In this document: positions 1-8,929 of the stretch, piece by piece
Position numbering within the stretch: the stretch's first letter is position 1
Layout of the letters: every line of letters starts with the position of its first letter
Assembly: GCA_023053685.1 (NCBI GenBank)
Contig: JALIGW010000148.1
Coordinates: 262,501-326,500 of the forward strand
DNA from: Diadophis punctatus similis
Taxonomy: Eukaryota > Chordata > Lepidosauria > Squamata > Dipsadidae
Direction: 5' to 3'
Length of the DNA: 64,000 bases
The notes under the pieces: model-generated
What the model saw: only the letters and a program-made list of their open reading frames with translations
Told to the model about the DNA's origin: nothing
The model's database searches: none
Program-made: the position numbers and the translations under genes

Positions 1-1310
1 ATGCATTTCTTTCATCCTATCTGAAAATGTGCAGTATACACTTGGTATACTTTTAAAAATGATGTTATGGTAATGTGAAGATTCAGTCTGGTCTCATTGT
101 TATTGCCATTTCTATTTTAAAATAAATTCTTGTCTGTTCTAAATGGTATACAAAGTATGTGGAGTATAAGGATCTAATTTTAAGCTGGAGAAAAGATTTT
201 TGGGATTTATTTTCCATCTGAAATAATGCCTGGCTTTCTACCTAGCTGGGTTCTCAAGTTGGAAGAGAGATGGTGAAAAAATATGGGGCAAATGTTGCAA
301 ATGGCAGTGTCTGATATGCTGTGTAGTTAAAAACTAAGGTTGCATAGATCATTAAGGTACCTCAAAACAAATACTAAATATTATTTTGGGTGGGAGGGAC
401 AGAGAATTCTGGACTTTGACCCTAAGCAGGCTTATACGTGTCTTGTTTATTTTACAACACACTTTTACATCACTGGAAGTCAGTCAAATCAGTCAGAATT
501 ATACACACACTCACACAAAAGTACACAAGAAATGATGATTTAGAACAAGGACAATTAAAATGTAATTAAAGATACCGCCCTAGAACTAAAATCATTGCAA
601 TCAATCGATCTTTGTTCAGTCATAGACCAGCAGGTAACCATCAGCACCCAATCACAATTAATTAGTGTAAAAAAGGGAAAACATAATTGTTCCAAAATAT
701 TTAAAAAGAATTAAAGGAAATAGTACAGTGTATTGTGCAAACTATAGAATAGTACTTGGCTGTGGTGAAGAAAATTAAATCAGATTGATCTCATAATAAC
801 AATAATATAAAACAAGACAGAATAATGAGGATACTTGGTAAAGAATGGAAATAATAATTTGTGGTAAGCACATGCATCAAACTTATTTTTTAAAAAACCC
901 AGTTCCAAAAGGCTCGCTTCAAAAGAATTGTTCTCGTTCATGAATTTGTCTTTTTTCCCCCATTCAATCATTCACTCATTTTCTTAATGAGAAAGGGAGA
1001 ATTAGCATGGTTGTATACTTATGCATAAATTACGAGTTGTAGGGGAAAAAATCAAAACCCGCCACCTATGCACACATCTGTGCACATATACAAAGCAAAT
1101 AAATGTACACCACTGCATTTCAGTTCACGCTCACATCTCTTATGGCAATATGTCCAGCCCTTTATTTACAGTAATGTGCTACTATAAGGATCATATTTGC
1201 AAACTTACTTATCTATTACTTGATGAGTTGGTTCAAGAGGGATATAAATTAGCTTTAATTTTTAAACTTGGGGTTAAACCATTTTCCTTCTCTTTGAAAG
1301 CCGGGCCAGT
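1..1310. other. AT-rich unique DNA, no gene seen
   Basis: This stretch is AT-rich with only short random reading frames (at most about 67 codons before the neighbouring repeat). I see no splice-bounded exon, RNA gene or recognisable repeat in it. Confidence 0.5.
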
Positions 1311-1595
1311 CTCTAAATCAGTGGTTCTCAACCTTCCTAATGCTGCGACCCGTGCCCGCCACCGTGCACCCACCGCGACCCACCCCACCGCCACACCCGC
1401 TGCCACAACCCCCACCCCACCGTCGCCATTTGGGTTCTTTTACCCTCTGCGCATGCGCAAAGCTTTCTGCGCATGCGCAGAGGGTAAAAGAACCCAAATG
1501 GCGGCATCCGGGCGAAGTCTTCCGACCCCTGTGAAAGGGTCATTTGACCCCCAAAGGGGTCGCGACCTCCCAGGTTGAGAACCGCTGCTCTAAAT
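1311..1595. mobile_element. SPIN-like non-autonomous hAT element, copy 1
   Basis: The element proper is 1319-1587. It begins CAGTGGTTCTCAACCTT and ends GGTTGAGAACCGCTG, giving hAT-type terminal inverted repeats. It is flanked by a perfect 8-bp target duplication, CTCTAAAT, at 1311-1318 and 1588-1595. The termini resemble what I remember of the SPIN hAT family, known from squamates; this family name is from memory. The interior is GC-rich and carries a perfect-looking palindrome at about 1425-1504 centred on repeated TGCGCATGCGCA. No transposase is encoded, so it would need a transposase supplied in trans. Confidence 0.88.
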
Positions 1596-1924
1596 TGAAC
1601 AATAGGAAGTGTGGCTTATATTGTACACTGTGCTATTAATAGAAAGAGCCAGAAGTTATGAGCAAGGATGTGGCAGAGGCCTACTTGGCTCCAGTGCTAG
1701 CCTGTTATCCAGTTTTGTTCAAAATGAAAAAAGAAAGAAAGAAAACAATCTAGTTCATTATCCCAAACATTCTGTTTCTACCCACTTGCTAGACATACCA
1801 GAATTGATTACATAATTAGGGTATTACAGTAGAGGCATTGTTTTGCCTGCAGATGCTTCCAACGATTTAGCTAGAAAAAGATAGGCAAGAGCATGATGGA
1901 TTTTGGGAGCATGGGATAAGAACT
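1596..1924. other. unique DNA between SPIN-like element and DIRS copy 1
   Basis: No gene or recognisable repeat is seen. The 3' end directly abuts the left terminus of DIRS copy 1 without an obvious target duplication, as expected for tyrosine-recombinase insertion. Confidence 0.4.
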
Positions 1925-2041
1925 TTCTCCATAGTGGGTGGAGCTAGCCGCCAAGATTGGGTATTGGCACAGCCTTCTAGCCAATTATGACTGAGTCTGG
2001 AAAAGTATAAAAGGTGGCTCTAGGCCTAGATTCCCCCTTTT
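1925..2041 (+). repeat. left inverted terminal repeat of DIRS copy 1
   Basis: This segment is matched in inverted orientation at about 8133-8240, with nearly full identity over roughly 110 bp (the run from the GGTGGAGCTAGCCGCC block to the CCTAGATTCCCCC block). The element end is placed at TTCTCC because the ICR at 7847 reads across this terminus. Confidence 0.85.
2006..2014 (+). promoter_or_regulatory. TATA-box-like site in the DIRS copy 1 left terminal repeat
   Basis: TATAAAAGG lies in the left terminal repeat, about 30 bp upstream of the inner end of the repeat, so it could drive the full-length RNA. The same sequence is present inverted in the right repeat, near 8165-8173, and points inward. 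The motif is a close TATA-box match; promoter activity is inferred. Confidence 0.5.
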
Positions 2042-2050
2042 TTGACTCAG
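2031..2050 (+). promoter_or_regulatory. polypyrimidine tract plus CAG, possible 3' splice acceptor
   Basis: A run of C and T residues ending in a CAG lies at the inner edge of the left terminal repeat. It has the form of a 3' splice acceptor. Its possible partner is the consensus donor near the right end of the element (8258-8265), which would lie upstream of it in a circular form. Splicing is inferred only. Confidence 0.3.
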
Positions 2051-2518
2051 TCACAGCCATTGACTAAGTGCCTTTTTCATCATCTATCTTCCATTAATAA
2101 TTGTAAGTTTTTGGTTCTATTCAGAATTATTATTATTATTATTATTTTTATCCTTTCCCTTTCGAGCTCCTCAGTATGGCTATACCTGGGTGAAGCAGTT
2201 GGCCGCAAGTCTGACTGCTGCTCGCCCCTCCAGCCGAAGGCCCAGCAAGATTTTTGTTTTTTCTTTTTCTCCATACATTAATTTCCGGCTGTGGAGGGAG
2301 TGGGAAAGGGCCCCCTTATCACCACGGGGCAGCGGTGAACTCACCGCGCACCTGGGCATGGAGCGAGGCTTGTATTTTTCTTTTTTCTGTCTCCTTGCCA
2401 GACACCAAGGGCCAACCTGACAGGTGAAGGCCTCTAATGTTGGGTTTCACAGCTGCTAGCCTGCCTGGGAGAGCCGAGGGGCCGAGGGGCAGAGCATGCT
2501 GCCAGATTAAATTTTTGG

Positions 2519-2940
2519 GTGCCTTGGCATCTGGCCGGTCCAGCGCAAGCGGTCCGAGCCACTAACGAGCCTTCCGATCCCCAGCTGACCCTCAAAGATA
2601 AAGGGATCGGAAGCGCCGAAGACCTCGCTCGCAGCCAGGCCGGATTCGCGCAAGCCATCCGGACCGTTTTTGATGCTGCCTATAAACAGCTGTTTCGGCC
2701 TTGGCTGGGTTCGTGCAAGCCGCCCATGCCACATTTAACTTGCTTGCAGATCGGCCAGATTCGCGCAAGCCATCCGGACTGTTTTTGATGCTGCCTATAA
2801 ACAGCTGAACTTGGCCAGACTTGCGCAAGCGGTCAATGCCTCAAATAGCCTCTGAACACCAGCTGCTGTGCCCGAGAAGCTGACAGACAATTTGGCCAGA
2901 CCTGCGCAAGCGGTCAGTGCCCAGCCAAGCCTCCAAACGT
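2519..2940 (+). repeat. diverged tandem repeats in the DIRS copy 1 leader
   Basis: Blocks with the shared core GCGCAAGC, each preceded by a GGCC/GGCCAG-type stretch, recur through this region. The clearest pair are the 56-bp segments at 2639-2694 and 2754-2808, nearly identical and offset by 115 bp. Each contains TTTTTGATGCTGCC followed by TATAAACAGCTG. Further shortened copies follow at about 2812 and 2890. Function unknown. Confidence 0.7.
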
Positions 2941-3189
2941 TAGCTGGAGACCTTCAAAGAGCTGAAAGCAATATTTTTGCTGGTTCCTTTTTTGCTCCCT
3001 GTCTTGTGCCTGCTTGCAGAGGAAGCTGGCAATGTGGGTGCTGCTTGCTGAGGGCATGTTCCCTCTTTTTTTGCTTGAAACTTCAGAAATCAGTCAGTCT
3101 GCTCCAGGGGACTCAGAAACTGACAGTTAGTGGCTAGGCCTTAGCAGACTCCTTTCTCCTCGGCTGGAACTAATTGCCTCAGGAGACAA

Positions 3190-3735
3190 TCAGCCATTTT
3201 AGGAGTGCCTCGTGGGTGGCCGCCATTTTGAATTACACAGGACCGCCCACTTCAAAAAATTTTCTCTTTTCCTTTGAGGCCTCCTTTATTTAACTTGCCT
3301 TCTGTGCAATGGCTGACAAGAGCCAGCAATCTGACAAGGCTCCTTTGATCCAAGGCCCTGTCGGTACCTGCCTCTAGTGCCTGGGCCATCTGCTTCTATT
3401 TGAGCTTTTCTGCATTGCTCTGCTTGTCTTCAGCCTGGTAAGTGTGCAGGCAGTCTTTGAGAGTGCCGGTAGCCATCTTGAAGTCTCCCACAGGGTGGCA
3501 GCCATTTTGATTGCCCTCAGAATTGAAGGCACTAAGGGCGTGGCCTTTTTGTTTCAAATACCAAAAGTGGGCAGACACCATATTGAAGTCACATCAAGGG
3601 CGGTGGCCATTTTGGATGCCCTTTCTTGCTGGTGGCCATTTTTAAGGCCTAATATGGGCATTGGCCATTTTGAAAGACCAACTAAGGGCAACTGCCATCT
3701 TGTTGACCTCATTTAAGGGCGGTGGCCATTTTAAG
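3190..3735 (+). promoter_or_regulatory. cluster of GCCATTTTG (YY1-like) motifs in DIRS copy 1
   Basis: About ten copies of GCCATTTTG or one-base variants occur near 3193, 3222, 3472, 3501, 3577, 3606, 3634, 3664, 3694 and 3725. The one near 3222 extends to GGCCGCCATTTTG, the reverse of the YY1 consensus AAAATGGCGGC. Those after 3570 are spaced roughly 26-33 bp apart, and two share the longer context AAGGGCGGTGGCCATTTT, so the cluster probably arose by tandem duplication. YY1 binds the promoter of mammalian L1; a comparable role here is inferred. Confidence 0.5.
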
Positions 3736-4299
3736 TGACTGTTTGGACCTACTAATTTACCCAGGCCTTTCTGAGGCCTACCTTGTTGACAGAGGCCTTA
3801 GATAAATATGGATACTGTTATTCTAATTGAGCTGACAAAAATTCAGACTAGCTGCCTGTAGGTCTGCCTCAGGAGTACCTGTTAAAGAATCAACTTAGAA
3901 TGAAGATTCTATCTATATTTTAAAAATGGCTTGAACAAGGGCTTTCAGCAGAATTTAGAAGTAGTAAGCTACAGATCTCACATAAAAGGAACTAATGAGC
4001 CTAGTGAGTAACTCCAGTAACAGTTTAAAACCAAGCTTTTTTTTTCTGGAATCTGTGAGCCCAGCATAACTGGAACTATATACAATGTATATAATTATAT
4101 ACAAACTATCAATTTTTTCCAGTATTTGAAAATATCAGTTTTTCATGAACTGAACTTTAAGACAAAGAGACCATGATTTGTAAATTGGAGTTGATTTTAA
4201 AATGATGCCTTTTACAAAGGATATTGCCCCATCCAGAGTACTCTGCCCTACTCATTCCTACCTAGCATCCCCCAGGAAGGATGCCAGGGAATTCTCATT

Positions 4300-4740
4300 A
4301 GCTCCCTCTGGCATTTGGAACCAGACAGCCCCACACTCCAGACAGCTCCACCCACAAGCCAAAATCAACCTACTGCTCAATCAGCAGCAGCTCAAGCGGA
4401 TGTCCAAGCTAGGTCAATGGGGTCCACGGTGGTGACGCGCAGATGGCCTGGCTTTGCAGCTGGCCAATTGAATGCGGTACAAGTGGAAATTAGCCTCTGC
4501 CCCGATCACCAGGCAGTCCTTGTTTGGTGAGGCCCTGAATCCCATCCTGCTTGATACTAAGGACAAGCGCAAGGTCCTTCCCTCAGCCACCCAGAAAGCC
4601 CCTTTCCGTGCCACCCCCTTACCAAGGAGGGCTTCCAGGGGGGCCTTCCAGTCTTCCAATAGACATCAGGGCAACTACTAGGGACAGTATCAGGGGCATA
4701 GCCAAGGGCAATGCAGTTCCCATCAGAGATTCTCTTCGGG
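4300..4740 (+). pseudogene. gag: DIRS copy 1 gag remnant (C-terminal part)
   Basis: In the frame beginning near 4472 the sequence reads KWKLAS, then LFGEALNPILLDTKDKRK, followed by a basic tail. This parallels the C-terminal gag of copy 2 (KWRLAS, then LFGDSLDPFLIESKDKRK). The upstream half of gag is not recognisable. The remnant is split over frames and cannot encode a full capsid-like protein. Assignment rests on the alignment with copy 2 and its position just 5' of RT. Confidence 0.6.
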
Positions 4741-4789
4741 CCAATCCTTCAGGGGTAACCAATTCATATGGCCCTTTAGAGGGGCCGGC

Positions 4790-5826
4790 GGTCACCTTTT
4801 CCACCAGAACAAGTAACTTCCGGCCGATCCTCCCACGGGGGGTCGCCTGGCTCCCTATGCCAGTGGATGGGAGGAAATCACCAATGATGCATGGGTTTGT
4901 GAGACCCTGGCTTCAGCGCTCTCACTTGAATTCATTTCCACCCCCACCCCCCGAGGTTCTTCTCCGCGGCCCCTTGTCATCAAATTCTGCAAAATGGGTC
5001 CTCATGAATCAGGCCATCCAGCACATCCTGGACATTCGAGTCATCCACTAGGTGCCTGAGGACCAACAGGGGCAGGGCTTCTACTCCATGCTGTTTGTAG
5101 TGCCCAAATCCTCGGGAGGATGGAGAGCCATTTTGGACCTCAAGTGTCTCAACAGGTATGTCATTCATTTAAAAAAAAATTCAAAATGCACACCCTGAAA
5201 TCAACTCTGGCAAGTGCTCGGAAGGGAATCTACTCACGTCCATAGATCTCTTGGAGGATTACCTCCACATCCCAATTCGGCCATCTCACCGCCAATACTT
5301 ACGGTTTTGCTATGCAGGGGTGCATTATGAATATGGGGTGCTCCACTTTGGCCTGTCCTCAGCGCCAAGGGTCTTCACCAAGGTCCTGGCAGCCTTGACC
5401 ACTCACCTCAGATCCATTCCCATCAGGATCCAGTGCTATCTGGACGATATTCTCATCTCCTCAGCCTCCCCTTCTCAGGCTGAGAGAGATGTCCAGGTAG
5501 TGCTTAACACGCTGGAACTCCATGGCTTCTTGGTCAACCGATCCAAGAGTCAGCTTGTCCCCGCCACCAGAATTGTCCATCTGGGTGCAATCATTGATTC
5601 CCTGGGGTGTAAGGTGTACCTGTCCCAGGATCGGAGAGACAGTCTATTGGCTTTAACCCAGCAAGTTCTGAGGCAAAACTCAGCTCCACTGAATTTGCTG
5701 TCCTCCCTCCTGGGCAAGATGATTCGGCCATTCACATTGTCCCATGGGCTCACTTACACTCCAGAGACCTCCAATGGCTCCTTCCCTATCAGCGTCAGGG
5801 AAGGGCCCATTCCCCAGTCAAAGTGA
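4790..5826 (+). pseudogene. DIRS copy 1 reverse transcriptase, broken
   Basis: The RT domain is recognisable in pieces. The N-terminal part shows ILDIRVI, then GFYSMLFVVPK and GGWRAILDL, as in copy 2. An in-frame TAG occurs near 5050. The palm continues from 5251 with YLHIPIRPSHRQYLRFCY, LHFGLSSAPRVFTKVL (motif B) and YLDDIL (motif C catalytic aspartates). The frame shifts near 5750-5770 before the RNase H domain. The enzyme would copy element RNA into cDNA; this copy cannot encode it intact. Confidence 0.85.
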
Positions 5827-6890
5827 GACTCCAGCCCTCAGTCAGGAAGTCTCTGATTTGGTGGACCACCTCTGCTGTCCACAGGGGCACCTGCTTCCTT
5901 CCCCCAAGACAAATCTTAGTCACCACCAATGACAGCCTATCGGGTTGGGGGGTACACGTGGAAGCACAGGTGGCACAGGGCACATGGTCGTTAACTGAGA
6001 CAATTCTAAGCATAAACGTTTTGGAGCTACGGGCTGTGTTCCTTGCTCTGCAGCAGTTCAGACCTCTTGTGGAGAACTCTCATGTCATGATACTTACTGA
6101 CAATGTGGCCACCAAGATCCACATAAACAGACAGGGTGGGACCATGTTAGGACAGCTCATGTCAGAGGCCATGTGGTTGGGGCTATGGGCAGAACAATAC
6201 TTATTGTCTCTTTCTGCTGAACACATCTCTGGGGTAAGCAACGTCAGGGCAGACTGGCTCAGCCGGAACCAGATAGACCACTCAGAGTGGAGCTTACACC
6301 CAGACCTTTTCCACCAACTTGTGGGTCAATTCGGTCAACCTGTGATGGACCTTTTTGCCACCCCGGGGAATGCCCAGCTGCCCAGGTTTCTGTCCCAGGT
6401 GAAGGCCTCTTTCCTTCACCTCAGGGTGAAGGAAACTCAGGGTGCGGAAGGGGTGGACGCCCTCCGCTGCACCTGGCCTCAGGGGTTGCTTTACGCTTTT
6501 CCCCCCATCCCCATCATTCCGCAGGTCATCCGGAAACTCCTGGAAGAAAGAGCCGAGGTGGTACTTCTGGCACCCGACTGGCCAAGGAGAACCTGGTATG
6601 CCGACCTGGTCTCCTTGTCGGTCTCACCCCCTTGGAGGATCCCTCCGACAGAGTGGTCGCTGCTCCAGGGGTCAGTGCAGCATCCAGGTCAGGTTGCAAC
6701 TGACCGCCTGGCACTTGAGCGGCTCACTCTGAGGAGCCGCCAAATCCCTGAGGACGTTATGGAGGTCTTGCTTGACTCTCGCAGACCGTCCACGCATCGT
6801 ATTTATGCAGCCTCTTGGAAGGCTTTCTGCTCATGGTGTGCTAGGGAGGGTTATTCCCCACTGGATCTTTCGGTCATAAATGTCCTTTAA
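5823..6890 (+). pseudogene. DIRS copy 1 RNase H, methylase-like region and start of recombinase in one frame
   Basis: This 355-codon frame contains the RNase H signatures LVTTNDSLSGWG, LELRAVFLAL, MILTDNVATKIHIN and HISGVSNVRADWLSR, then DLFATPGNAQLPRF and LLAPDWPRRTW. Without a frame change it then enters the recombinase N-terminal region (RRPSTHRIYAASWKAFCSWC) before stopping at TAA near 6888. In the first RNase H motif copy 2 has TTDAS where this copy has TTNDS, so the catalytic Asp appears lost. The joined frame suggests that RT/RNase H and recombinase were one polyprotein in this family. The methylase-like label follows published descriptions of DIRS elements. Confidence 0.8.
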
Positions 6891-7801
6891 TTCCTACGCC
6901 AGGGGCTAGCTAAGGGTCTTTCCCCAAGTACCCTCAAATGCCAGATTGCTGCCCTGTCCACGGTGCTGTCTTGTCCCTCTCTGGGGAAACTCTCTGCTCA
7001 CCCCTTAGTCTCCAGTTCCTAAAGGGCGCAATGAATAGATGCCCTCCTGTAGTGCATAAGTATCCCACCTGGGACTTGTCCAAAGTGTTATTAGCACTCA
7101 TGGGGGGCGCCTTTGAGCCTTTGCACTCCGTCTCTCTGGCCCACCTAACATACAAGGTGGTTTTCCTGGTGGCTGTCACCTCTGCCCGTCGCATTTCCAA
7201 ACTGGCAGCCCTTTCCATCAGGAGTGACCTCTGTGTGTTCCACCAGGACACGGTGGTTTTGCGGTTGGATCCCACCTTTCTGCCAAAGGTAAACTCTTAC
7301 TTTCATTGGGCTCAGGAGGTGGTATTACCTTCCTTTTACCCTTCTCCATCCTCAGACATTGAAAGACAGTGGTACCTCCTGGACGTGAGGCGCGCACTGG
7401 ACACTTACATACAAAGGACCTCTGCCTTTCGCAAGACTGAGGCCTTGTTTGTCTCTTTCCACCACACTTCCTTGGGGAGGAAAGCATCCTCTGTCATGGT
7501 GGGTCGGTGGGTTTGTAATGTCATTAACACTGCATATGAACAAATGTCCTTGCCACGACCCACCAGGATTACGGCCCATTCCACATGCAGTGGCAGCCAC
7601 CACTGCGGCTTGGAACACGAGGGCTTCCATCAAGGAGATCTGCCGGACTGCCACTTGGGTATCTCCAATGCCATTTGTCCAGCACTACAGACTGGACACC
7701 TTCGCCTCTCAGGAGCCTGACCTTGGGCGCAGAGTGCTGGAACAGGTAACATTGGAGGGTGGTGGTCCCAGCCAGAATCAGGAGGCCCTCCCTGGGGACT
7801 A
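6891..7801 (+). pseudogene. DIRS copy 1 tyrosine recombinase, inactivated
   Basis: A 260-codon frame (6938-7720) carries the recombinase body: VTSARRISKLAAL with the first catalytic Arg, LRLDPTFLPKV, DVRRALDTYIQRTSAFRKTEAL and ITAHSTC. The usual HxxR motif (HSTR in copy 2) is HSTC, encoded at 7577-7588, consistent with CGC to TGC decay. A frameshift follows, and the C-terminus continues in another frame with TATWVSPMPFVQHYRLD, which contains the nucleophilic Tyr. The loss of Arg, the frameshift and the upstream stop near 6888 make it inactive. Confidence 0.85.
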
Positions 7802-7817
7802 AATTACTTTGGTATGT

Positions 7818-7912
7818 CCCAATCTTGGCGGCTAGCTCCACCCACTATGGAGAATGAGACGTTGTACTTACCTGAGACGTCCATTCTCGTAGGGTGGAGC
7901 TAGCCGCCAAGT
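7818..7912 (+). repeat. internal complementary region (ICR) of DIRS copy 1
   Basis: The first half (CAATCTTGGCGGCTAGCTCC to the ATGGAGAA at 7847) is the complement of the left outer terminus. The second half (from GAGAATGAGACG to the GCTAGCCGCCAAG near 7910) is the complement of the right outer terminus. The ICR therefore contains the head-to-tail junction of the two ends, the expected template for completing the termini during DIRS circularisation. Confidence 0.85.
7847..7879 (+). other. circle-junction core of DIRS copy 1
   Basis: ATGGAGAATGAGACGTTG followed by TACTTACCTGAGACG. The same core, with small changes, is present in DIRS copy 2 at 42560-42590 on the minus strand, although the surrounding sequences differ. 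This is the likely crossover region for the tyrosine recombinase (inferred). Confidence 0.55.
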
Positions 7913-8127
7913 CCCTCCCTTCTAACATGTTCTGGCTGGACGAGGAGCCTATTACTCGTATAGTCATTAAGTATCTAGGTGTATTAGTGTACATAGTTAT
8001 CTTCTCTCTGTAGGTAGTTAGGTTAGGTAGTTAGGTCTCTCACATATCAACTTGTGTGTAATTTTCTGTGATTGGACAGTTAATAAACTTGTTAGATTGA
8101 TGGCACTTGAGTCTGGCATTTATCCCT

Positions 8128-8281
8128 CGTCAAAAGAGGGGGAATCTAGGCCTAGAGCCACCTTTTATACTTTTCCAGACTCAGTCATAATTGGCTAGAA
8201 GGCTGTGCCAATACCCAATCTTGGCGGCTAGCTCCACCCTACGAGAATGGACGTCTCAGGTAAGTACAACGTCTCATTCTC
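8128..8281 (-). repeat. right inverted terminal repeat of DIRS copy 1
   Basis: Inverted match to 1929-2040, plus about 40 extra bases at the outer end (from ACGAGAATGG to CATTCTC) that are absent from the left repeat but complementary to the second half of the ICR. An unequal right repeat is typical of DIRS elements. Confidence 0.85.
8258..8265 (+). promoter_or_regulatory. consensus 5' splice donor AGGTAAGT near the right terminus of DIRS copy 1
   Basis: A perfect AG|GTAAGT lies about 16-23 bp inside the right end, facing outward in the sense direction. The equivalent position in copy 2 (42114-42121, minus strand) has the same octamer. Use as a splice site is inferred. Confidence 0.4.
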
Positions 8282-8541
8282 AAGCTGGCTGTGATGAGAG
8301 ATTGGAACTCCCACCCATGTGAAGATTTTAAAGAATTACAAAAAGCCTATTAGGGAAATGTTTTAATCTAAATCCACCAGTCCCCTTTTTCTCACCTAGG
8401 ACAAGGAATACAGATTTGGCAGTGAGACAATAAATGTATGGTTCAATGGGGCTATTGAAAATTGAACAAGAGGGAAGAATTTATTATTGTATAATGAGAT
8501 GCTTCATGTAAGCATTTCATTATACATTGTATCGTGTAGGG

Positions 8542-8921
8542 CAGGGATCGCCAAACTTGGCAACTTTAAAACTTGTGGACTTTAACTCCCAGAATTCTGG
8601 ACGTTGAAGTCCACAAGTCATTTTTTAAAAATATTTTTTTTATTTTATTTTATAATACAAAAATTTCATTTTCAATTTAAACAATGTGTTGTCAGAGTGC
8701 TTATACATACATACATCAATATTGTACTTTCAAATTTGATTATATTCATTTAATAATATTTTTAACCTGTTTAACATCTTCCATTTTAATATTAATCATA
8801 CAGCCGTCAAGTCAACCAAAAAAGAATTATTTTTCTGTTGACTTTCTCATATTGCTCATATTTGAAATATGGATAAATAGAAGTCCACAAGTCTTAAAGT
8901 TACCAAGTGTGGAGACTTCTG
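8542..8921. mobile_element. hAT-like MITE of the CAGGGGTCTCCAACCTTGG family, with AT-rich insert
   Basis: The left end (CAGGGATCGCCAAACTTGGC, then AACTTGTGGACTTTAACTCC) pairs with the right end (AAGTCCACAAGTCTTAAAGT to GGAGACTTCTG). Between them is an AT-rich insert at about 8620-8880. Flanking octamers GTGTAGGG and ATGTAAGG agree at 6 of 8 positions, a degraded 8-bp duplication. Same family as 22406, 25259 and 37715. Confidence 0.7.
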
Positions 8922-8929
8922 ATGTAAGG

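Larger units (their letters stand above)
2042..4290 (+). other. long 5' region of DIRS copy 1 without an intact frame
   Basis: About 2.2 kb between the left terminal repeat and the first recognisable gag similarity. It holds diverged tandem repeats (2519-2940) and a cluster of GCCATTTT motifs (3190-3735). The frames here are short, mutually overlapping and unlike gag of copy 2. The region may be an untranslated leader, a diverged gag start or a mixture. From about 3740 to 4200 it is AT-rich with nothing recognisable. Confidence 0.5.
1925..8281 (+). mobile_element. DIRS-type tyrosine-recombinase retrotransposon, copy 1 (decayed)
   Basis: A complete but mutated DIRS-like element of about 6.36 kb. 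Order: left inverted terminal repeat, long non-coding 5' region with tandem repeats, gag remnant, RT, RNase H, methylase-like region, tyrosine recombinase, internal complementary region (ICR), and right inverted terminal repeat with an extra outer segment. This order and the inverted ends plus ICR are diagnostic of DIRS elements, which circularise and integrate through a tyrosine recombinase rather than an integrase. Coding regions carry stops, at least two frameshifts and a lost catalytic residue, so this copy is dead. Its sequence differs enough from the 42.1-48.2 kb copy to be another family. Confidence 0.9.

Noticed and set aside
1021..1578. 185-codon plus frame
   Set aside because: Its C-terminal half lies inside the SPIN-like element and its N-terminal half has no recognisable domain.
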